The notes beneath the pieces were generated by a model that was not told where the DNA came from, made no database searches, and saw only the letters and a program-made list of their open reading frames with translations. 64,000 nucleotides of DNA from Phymorhynchus buccinoides. Its lineage: Eukaryota > Mollusca > Gastropoda > Neogastropoda > Raphitomidae. A program made the position numbers and the translations under genes. The number at the start of each line of letters is the position of its first letter. Within the stretch, counting starts at the first letter, position 1. The stretch is taken from the NCBI GenBank assembly GCA_017654935.2, contig CM065689.1, positions 60,780,110 to 60,844,109 on the forward strand, given 5' to 3'. This document shows positions 57,246 to 64,000 of this stretch, in pieces.

Positions 57246-60200
57246 CCATTCTTGTTAACCAACCACTTTTGTCCACCATTTTCATCCACTTTTGTCCACC
57301 CTTTTCAACCACATTTGTCCACCCTTTTCAACCACTTTTGTCCACCCTTTTCATCCACTTTTGTCCACCCTTTTCATCCACTTTTGTCCACCCTTTTCAT
57401 CCACTTTTGTCCACCCTTTTCATCCACTTTTGTCCACCCTTTTCATCCACATTTGTCCACCCTTTTCAACCACTTTTGTCCACCCTTTTCATCCACATTT
57501 GTCCACCCTTTTCATCCACATTTGTCCACCCTTTTCAACCACTTTTGTCCACCCTTTTCATCCACATTTGTCCACCCTTTTCATCCACATTTGTCCACCC
57601 TTTTCATCCACTTTTGTCCACCCTTTTCATCCACTTTTGTCCACCCTTTTCATCCACTTGTGTCCACCCTTTTCATCCACTTTTGTCCACCCTTTTCATC
57701 CACTTTTGTCCACCCTTTTCATCCACTTTTGTCCACCCTTTTCATCCACTTTTGTCCACCCTTTTCATCCACTTTTGTCCACCCTTTTCAACCACTTTTG
57801 TCCACCCTTTTCATCCACTTTTGTCCACCCTTTTCATCCACTTTTGTCCACCCTTTTCATCCACTCTAGTTAACCAACCACTTTTGTCCACCCTTTTCAT
57901 CCACTTTTGTCCACCCTTTTCATCCACTCTAGTTAACCAACCACTTTTGTCCACCCTTTTCAACCACTTTTGTCCACCCTTTTCATCCACTTGTGTCCAC
58001 CCTTTTCATCCACTTTTGTCCACCCTTTTCATCCACTTGTGTCCACCCTTTTCATCCACTTTTGTCCACCCTTTTCAACCACTTTTGTCCACCCTTTTCA
58101 ACCACTTGTGTCCACCCTTTTCATCCACTTTTGTCCACCCTTTTCATCCACTTTTGTCCACCCTTTTCATCCACTTTTGTCCACCCTTTTCATCCACTTG
58201 TGTCCACCCTTTTCATCCACGTTTGTCCACCCTTTTCATCCACTTTTGTCCACCCTTTTCATCCACTTGTGTCCACCCTTTTCATCCACTTTTGTCCACC
58301 CTTTTCATCCACTTTTGTCCACCCTTTTCATCCACTTTTGTCCACCCTTTTCATCCACTTGTGTCCACCCTTTTCAACCACTTTATTCCACCCTTTTCAT
58401 CCACTTTTGTCCACCCTTTTCATCCACGTATGTCCACCCTTTTCATCCACTTGTGTCCACCCTTTTCATCCACTTTTGTCCACCCTTTTCAACCACTTGT
58501 GTCCACCCTTTTCATCCACTTGTGTCCACCCTTTTCATCCACTTTTGTCCACCCTTTTCATCCACTTGTGTCCACCCTTTTCATCCACTTTTGTCCACCC
58601 TTTTCATCCACTTTTGTCCACCCTTTTCATCCACGTTTGTCCACCCTTTTCATCCACTTTTGTCCACCCTTTTCATCCACTTGTGTCCACCCTTTTCATC
58701 CACTTTTGTCCACCCTTTTCATCCACGTTTTGTCCACCCTTTTCATCCACTTTTGTCCACCCTTTTCATCCACTTGTGTCCACCCTTTTCAACCACTTTA
58801 TTCCACCCTTTTCATCCACTTTTGTCCACCCTTTTCATCCACGTATGTCCACCCTTTTCATCCACTTGTGTCCACCCTTTTCATCCACTTTTGTCCACCC
58901 TTTTCAACCACTTGTGTCCACCCTTTTCAACCACTTTTGTCCACCCTTTTCATCCACTTTTGTCCACCCTTTTCATCCACTTGTGTCCACCCTTTTCATC
59001 CACTTTTGTCCACCCTTTTCATCCACTTTTGTCCACCCTTTTCATCCACTTTTGTCCACCCTTTTCATCCACTTTTGTCCACCCTTTTCATCCACTCTAG
59101 TTAACCAACCACTTTTGTCCACCCTTTTCATCCACTTTTGTCCACCCTTTTCATCCACTCTAGTTAACCAACCACTTTTGTCCACCCTTTTCAACCACTT
59201 TTGTCCACCCTTTTCATCCACTCTAGTTAACCAACCACTTTTGTCCACCCTTTTCATCCACTTTTGTCCACCCTTTTCATCCACTTTTGTCCACCCTTTT
59301 CAACCACTTTTGTCCACCCTTTTCAACCACTTTTGTCCACCCTTTTCATCCACTCTAGTTAACCAACCACTTTTGTCCACCCTTTTCAACCACTTTTGTC
59401 CACCCTTTTCATCCACTCTAGTTAACCAACCACTTTTGTCCACCCTTTTCAACCACTTTTGTCCACCCTTTTCATCCACTCTAGTTAACCAACCACTTTT
59501 GTCCACCCTTTTCAACCACTTTTGTCCACCCTTTTCATCCACTCTAGTTAACCAACCACTTTTGTCCACCCTTTTCAACCACTTTTGTCCACCCTTTTCA
59601 TCCACTCTAGTTAACCATCCACATTTGTCCACCCTTTTCAACCACTTTTGTCCACCCTTTTCAACCACTTTTGTCCACCCTTTTCATCCACTTTTGTCCA
59701 CCCTTTTCATCCACTTTTGTCCACCCTTTTCATCCACTCTAGTTAACCAACCACTTTTGTCCACCCTTTTCATCCACTTTTGTCCACCCTTTTCATCCAC
59801 TCTAGTTAACCAACCACTTTTGTCCACCCTTTTCAACCACTTTTGTCCACCCTTTTCATCCACTCTAGTTAACCAACCACTTTTGTCCACCCTTTTCAAC
59901 CACTTTTGTCCACCCTTTTCATCCACTTTTGTCCACCCTTTTCAACCACTTTTGTCCACCCTTTTCAACCACTTTTGTCCACCCTTTTCATCCACTCTAG
60001 TTAACCAACCACTTTTGTCCACCCTTTTCAACCACTTTTGTCCACCCTTTTCATCCACTCTAGTTAACCAACCACTTTTGTCCACCCTTTTCAACCACTT
60101 TTGTCCACCCTTTTCATCCACTCTAGTTAACCAACCACTTTTGTCCACCCTTTTCAACCACTTTTGTCCACCCTTTTCATCCACTCTAGTTAACCAACCA

Positions 60201-60586
60201 CTTTTGTCCACCCTTTTCAACCACTTTTGTCCACCCTTTTCATCCACTCTTGTTAACCAATCCACTTTTGTCCACCCTTTTCAACCACTTTTGTCCACCC
60301 TTTTCATCCACTTTTGTCCACCCTTTTCATCCACTTTTGTCCACCCTTTTCATCCACTCTAGTTAACCAACCACTTTTGTCCACCCTTTTCAACCACTTT
60401 TGTCCACCCTTTTCATCCACTCTAGTTAACCAACCACTTTATTCCACCCTTTTCATCCACTTTTGTCCACCCTTTTCATCCACTTTTGTCCACCCTTTTC
60501 ATCCACTCTAGTTAACCAACCACTTTATTCCACCCTTTTCATCCACTTTTGTCCACCCTTTTCAACCACTCTTGTTGACCAACCAC
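57246..60586. repeat. 23-bp minisatellite with 63-bp higher-order section, right arm
   Basis: About 3.3 kb. The first ~600 bp are plain 23-bp units (TTTTCATCCACTTTTGTCCACCC). From about 57,865, and dominantly after 59,090, a TCTAGTTAACCAACC variant recurs about every 63 bp, giving a higher-order unit (21 residues in the minus frame). Open frames up to 789 codons are repeat artefacts. Confidence 0.95.
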
Positions 60587-62125
60587 TGAGTGGTGTATAT
60601 TGCTATGCTCCATAATGCTCCCCACACACAGCTGTATGAGGGCTCCACTGAATGGTGTATATTGCTATGCTCCCCACACACAGCTGTATGAGGGCTCCAC
60701 TGAGTGGTGTATATTGCTATGCTCCCCACACACAGCTGTATGAGGGCTCCACTGAGTGGTGTATATTGCTATGCTCCATAATGCTCCCCACACACAGCTG
60801 TATGAGGGCTCCACTGAGTGGTGTATATTGCTATGCTCCATAATGCTCCCCACACACAGCTGTATGAGGGCTCCACTGAGTGGTGTATATTGCTATGCTC
60901 CATAATGCTCCCCACACACAGCTGTATGAGGGCTCCACTGAGTGGTGTATATTGCTATGCTCCATAATGCTCCCCACACACAGCTGTATGATGGCTCCAC
61001 TGAGTGGTGTATATTGCTATGCTCCATAATGCTCCCCACACACAGCTGTATGAGGGCTCCACTGAATGGTGTATATTGCTATGCTCCCCACACACAGCTG
61101 TATGAGGGCTCCACTGAGTGGTGTATATTGCTATGCTCCCCACACACAGCTGTATGAGGGCTCCACTGAGTGGTGTATATTGCTATGCTCCATAATGCTC
61201 CCCACACACAGCTGTATGATGGCTCCACTGAGTGGTGTATATTGCTATGCTCCATAATGCTCCCCACACACAGCTGTATGAGGGCTCCACTGAATGGTGT
61301 ATATTGCTATGCTCCCCACACACAGCTGTATGAGGGCTCCACTGAGTGGTGTATATTGCTATGCTCCCCACACACAGCTGTATGAGGGCTCCACTGAGTG
61401 GTGTATATTGCTATGCTCCATAATGCTCCCCACACACAGCTGTATGAGGGCTCCACTGAGTGGTGTATATTGCTATGCTCCATAATGCTCCCCACACACA
61501 GCTGTATGAGGGCTCCACTGAGTGGTGTATATTGCTATGCTCCATAATGCTCCCCAGACACAGCTGTATGAGGGCTCCACTGAGTGGTGTATATTGCTAT
61601 GCTCCATAATGCTCCCCACACACAGCTGTATGAGGGCTCCACTGAGTGGTGTATATTGCTATGCTCCATAATGCTCCCCAGACACAGCTGTATGAGGGCT
61701 CCACTGAGTGGTGTATATTGCTATGCTCCATAATGCTCCCCACACACAGCTGTATGAGGGCTCCACTGAGTGGTGTATATTGCTATGCTCCCCAGACACA
61801 GCTGTATGAGGGCTCCACTGAGTGGTGTATATTGCTATGCTCCATAATGCTCCCCACACACAGCTGTATGAGGGCTCCACTGAGTGGTGTATATTGCTAT
61901 GCTCCATAATGCTCCCCAGACACAGCTGGATGAGGGCTCCACTGAGTGGTGTATATTGCTATGCTCCATAATGCTCCCCAGACACAGCTGTATGAGGGCT
62001 CCACTGAGTGGTGTATATTGCTATGCTCCCCAGACACAGCTGGATGAGGGCTCCACTGAGTGGTGTATATTGCTATGCTTCATAATGCTCCCCAGACACA
62101 GCTGTATGAGGGCTCCACTGAGTGA
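60587..62125. repeat. 52/62-bp minisatellite with 228-bp higher-order units
   Basis: Units of 52 bp (CACTGAGTGGTGTATATTGC ... GAGGGCTC) with or without a 10-bp CATAATGCTC insertion. Part of the array (about 60,940-61,490) repeats as a 62+62+52+52 block of 228 bp. It begins directly at the end of the 23-bp array. Confidence 0.93.
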
Positions 62126-62528
62126 TGCCAATGGTTATGCTGACCAATGTTCACCGTGTTTCTCTACCATACCATCAACGTTGATTATTGTATTTCTTTA
62201 TGGTTCCAGCGGTCAACAATTCATTTCATTTATTCATTACGAATACATTGTAAAAACTAGAGAGAAAAAGCACTGATATGGAATATGAATACAAGTGTAT
62301 CTTTGTGGCCTAAACATTCAAAATCCTACACAACCCCTTCTCTATATTTTCTCCCTATTCGCACTTTCTGTAATTTATTGCTGAAATCTGTATACATTTG
62401 TTTAAATAATCCTTGTAAAGAATTGTACTATTTTACAAATAATTGTTTGATAATTTTCTTGGTTCTTTTTTGTCGTTCTTTCGAATGAAATAACAGTCCA
62501 AGAGAAATAACCACTAGCGTGTCTTTTT
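62126..62528. other. Unrecognised sequence between arrays
   Basis: AT-rich, no feature recognised. Confidence 0.5.
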
Positions 62529-62637
62529 GTATGTGTGTGTGTGTGTGCGTGTGTGTGCGTGTGCGTGTGTGTGTGTGTGTGCGTGTGTGTGCGTGTGTGC
62601 GTGTGCGTGTGCGCGCGCGCGCGCGCGCGTGTGTGTA

Positions 62638-62694
<57 letters not shown>

Positions 62695-62722
62695 AGGTGT
62701 GTGTGTGTGTGTGTGGGGGGGG
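62529..62722. repeat. Compound (GT)n(GC)n(GA)n(GT)n microsatellite
   Basis: GT-rich, then GCGCGC (62,611-62,628), then pure GA (62,643-62,692), then GT and a G run. Confidence 0.95.
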
Positions 62723-62876
62723 GGTATGTTAGTGTTATGCAAGTTGATATTTTTCAACTTCAAGTAAATAAATATTCGGAGTAAGCCTACTGCTAGTTAC
62801 AAATAAAGCTGATCTGGTATAAGTTTGATATAAGTTTGATTGCTTTTTATTGCGTGTCCGTCCTCAATTTCCCTGC

Positions 62877-63213
62877 GTCATGTCTATCGTGTCACCATGT
62901 CATGTCCATTATGTCACCACGTCATGTCTATCGTGTCACCATGTCATGTCTATCGTGTCACCACGTCATGTCTATCGTGTCACCATGTCATGTCCATTAT
63001 GTCACCACGTCATGTCTATCGTGTCACCATGTCATGTCTATCGTGTCACCACGTCATGTCTATCGTGTCACCATGTCATGTCCATTATGTCACCACGTCA
63101 TGTCTATCGTGTCACCATGTCATGTCTATCGTGTCACCACGTCATGTCTATCGTGTCACCATGTCATGTCCATTATGTCACCATGTCATGTCTATCGTGT
63201 CACCATGTCTTGT
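62877..63213. repeat. 22-bp minisatellite
   Basis: Units of CATGTCTATCGTGTCACCAT plus GT, with C/T and TCTATCG/TCCATTA variants that alternate in a regular order, suggesting a higher-order period of several units. Confidence 0.93.
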
Positions 63214-63229
63214 CTAGGGTTAGGGTTAG

Positions 63230-63337
63230 GGCGGGGACAGGCTGGGAACCCAGCAGTTCGTCTTCAACGGCATGCCCCGGGTGGTGCTCCACAGGGACTC
63301 CGGCAACAAGGCCAAGGTGCGCCATCTGCCCCAGTGA
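63230..63337 (+). CDS. Candidate terminal exon of an unrecognised gene
   Basis: After GGTTAG| an open frame of 35 codons (GGDRLGTQQFVFNGMPRV... then KVRHLPQ) ends in TGA at 63,335. Codon third positions are strongly G/C and amino-acid composition is protein-like, unlike the surrounding repeats. An AATAAA follows at 63,569-63,574. The acceptor has a poor pyrimidine tract, and I do not recognise the protein. It might belong to a gene whose earlier exons lie before the arrays, or be a pseudogene fragment. Confidence 0.4.
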   Translation, partial: GGDRLGTQQFVFNGMPRVVLHRDSGNKAKVRHLPQ

Positions 63338-63734
63338 CGGCCTGGCCTGGCTGGAGGGACTGTCGTTGTGGCCTCACGTTGTGGACATCGGTAGTAAAAG
63401 GTCTGCAAGAAATAGGACACCCCTTGCAAACTTTATTGGAACAATTCATTATTTAGCGATCCTTGCTGGTGATCCTGAGTACAACGTGCTAGAGTCGGTT
63501 CCCATGTTCAAGGTATAAGATTGGCACAAACAGACAGCATCTACAAATACCGTAGTTCGTAAATAGCGAATAAAGAGCTAATAACGGTTATGCTTTATTG
63601 CAATTCGCGTGTGATATTTAGTGGTGTTCTACTTCATGATGCAGTGGTCAGTTTTAAACGATGAATTGAAGATACAATTATGCTTCTAACAGAAACGAAC
63701 TATTATACATCGAATCAACGCTTCTAGTTTGTGC
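63338..63734. other. Possible 3' UTR and flank
   Basis: Contains AATAAA at 63,569-63,574; otherwise unrecognised. Confidence 0.35.
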
Positions 63735-64000
63735 CGATTTCGCATAACTGATTAATCCAATCTGTGCCCCAACGAACACTGTTGATAGACAGTGTCATAA
63801 TCCACTCTGTACCCCAACGAACACTGTTGATAGACAGTGTCATAATCCACTCTGTACCCCAACGAACACTGTTGATAGACAGTGTCATAATCCACTCTGT
63901 ACCCCAACGAACACTGTTGATAGACAGAGTGTCATAATCCACTCTGTGCCCCAACGAACACTGTTAATAGACAGTGTCATAATCCACTCTGTGCCCCAAC
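63735..64000. repeat. 45-bp minisatellite (runs off the right edge)
   Basis: Units of 45 bp beginning AACGAACACTGTTGATAGAC; nearly identical, one unit 2 bp longer. Confidence 0.93.

Noticed and set aside
57993..60362. 789-codon and other long frames in the 23-bp array
   Set aside because: All three frames on that strand are open because the stop-free unit is not a multiple of three; this is pure repeat translation.

Overview
The window looks like nuclear DNA of an invertebrate, most likely a marine mollusc. It is AT-rich, has spliced exons with ordinary GT-AG junctions, carries many CR1/L2/Jockey-like LINE fragments and microsatellites, and contains nothing prokaryotic. The lineage call is inference from repeat style.

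The layout is dominated by a very large inverted duplication. The left arm (1 to about 21,629) reappears as its reverse complement from 32,346 to about 60,586, in matching order apart from tandem-array length differences and a few indels. Between the arms lie about 10.2 kb found once (21,630-31,845) and a run of exactly 500 N (31,846-32,345). A placeholder gap at the inner edge of one arm makes an inverted allelic haplotig joined by scaffolding the leading explanation, ahead of a real palindrome. The first ~3 kb after the gap also looks like unpolished long-read sequence.

Each arm carries the same protein-coding gene, running outward from the centre. I assembled it from splice sites and phase: seven consecutive exons on the minus strand in the left arm (23,834 down to 1,090, 340 residues) and the last four exons on the plus strand in the right arm (35,444 to 56,952). 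The product resembles a SABATH-type (Methyltransf_7) S-adenosylmethionine-dependent carboxyl methyltransferase, a family best known from plant hormone and scent esters. The first exon, about 30-45 residues, was not found. A second candidate terminal exon of an unrecognised gene lies at 63,230-63,337.

The introns are crowded with tandem repeats. Two arrays reiterate 5' splice-donor sequence in the sense orientation of the host gene. A 73-bp array is a serial duplication of the end of exon F with its donor, and a 13-bp array contains AAG|GTAAG or AAG|GTCAG in each unit. Others are an 18-bp GAT-type array starting about 10 bp after exon D, a 60-bp array, and a 23-bp array beginning about 70 bp past the poly(A) signal. 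Intronic mobile elements include several 5'-truncated LINEs, an internally deleted Mutator-like transposase remnant, and a small element with 10-bp terminal inverted repeats.

The single-copy centre holds the 5' exons, a 5'-truncated LINE, and a decayed LINE split in two by about 2.5 kb of unidentified sequence. Beyond the right arm (60,587-64,000) are further arrays (52/62-bp with a 228-bp higher order, 22-bp, 45-bp) and the candidate terminal exon. No tRNA, rRNA, CRISPR or bacterial-type operon was seen.
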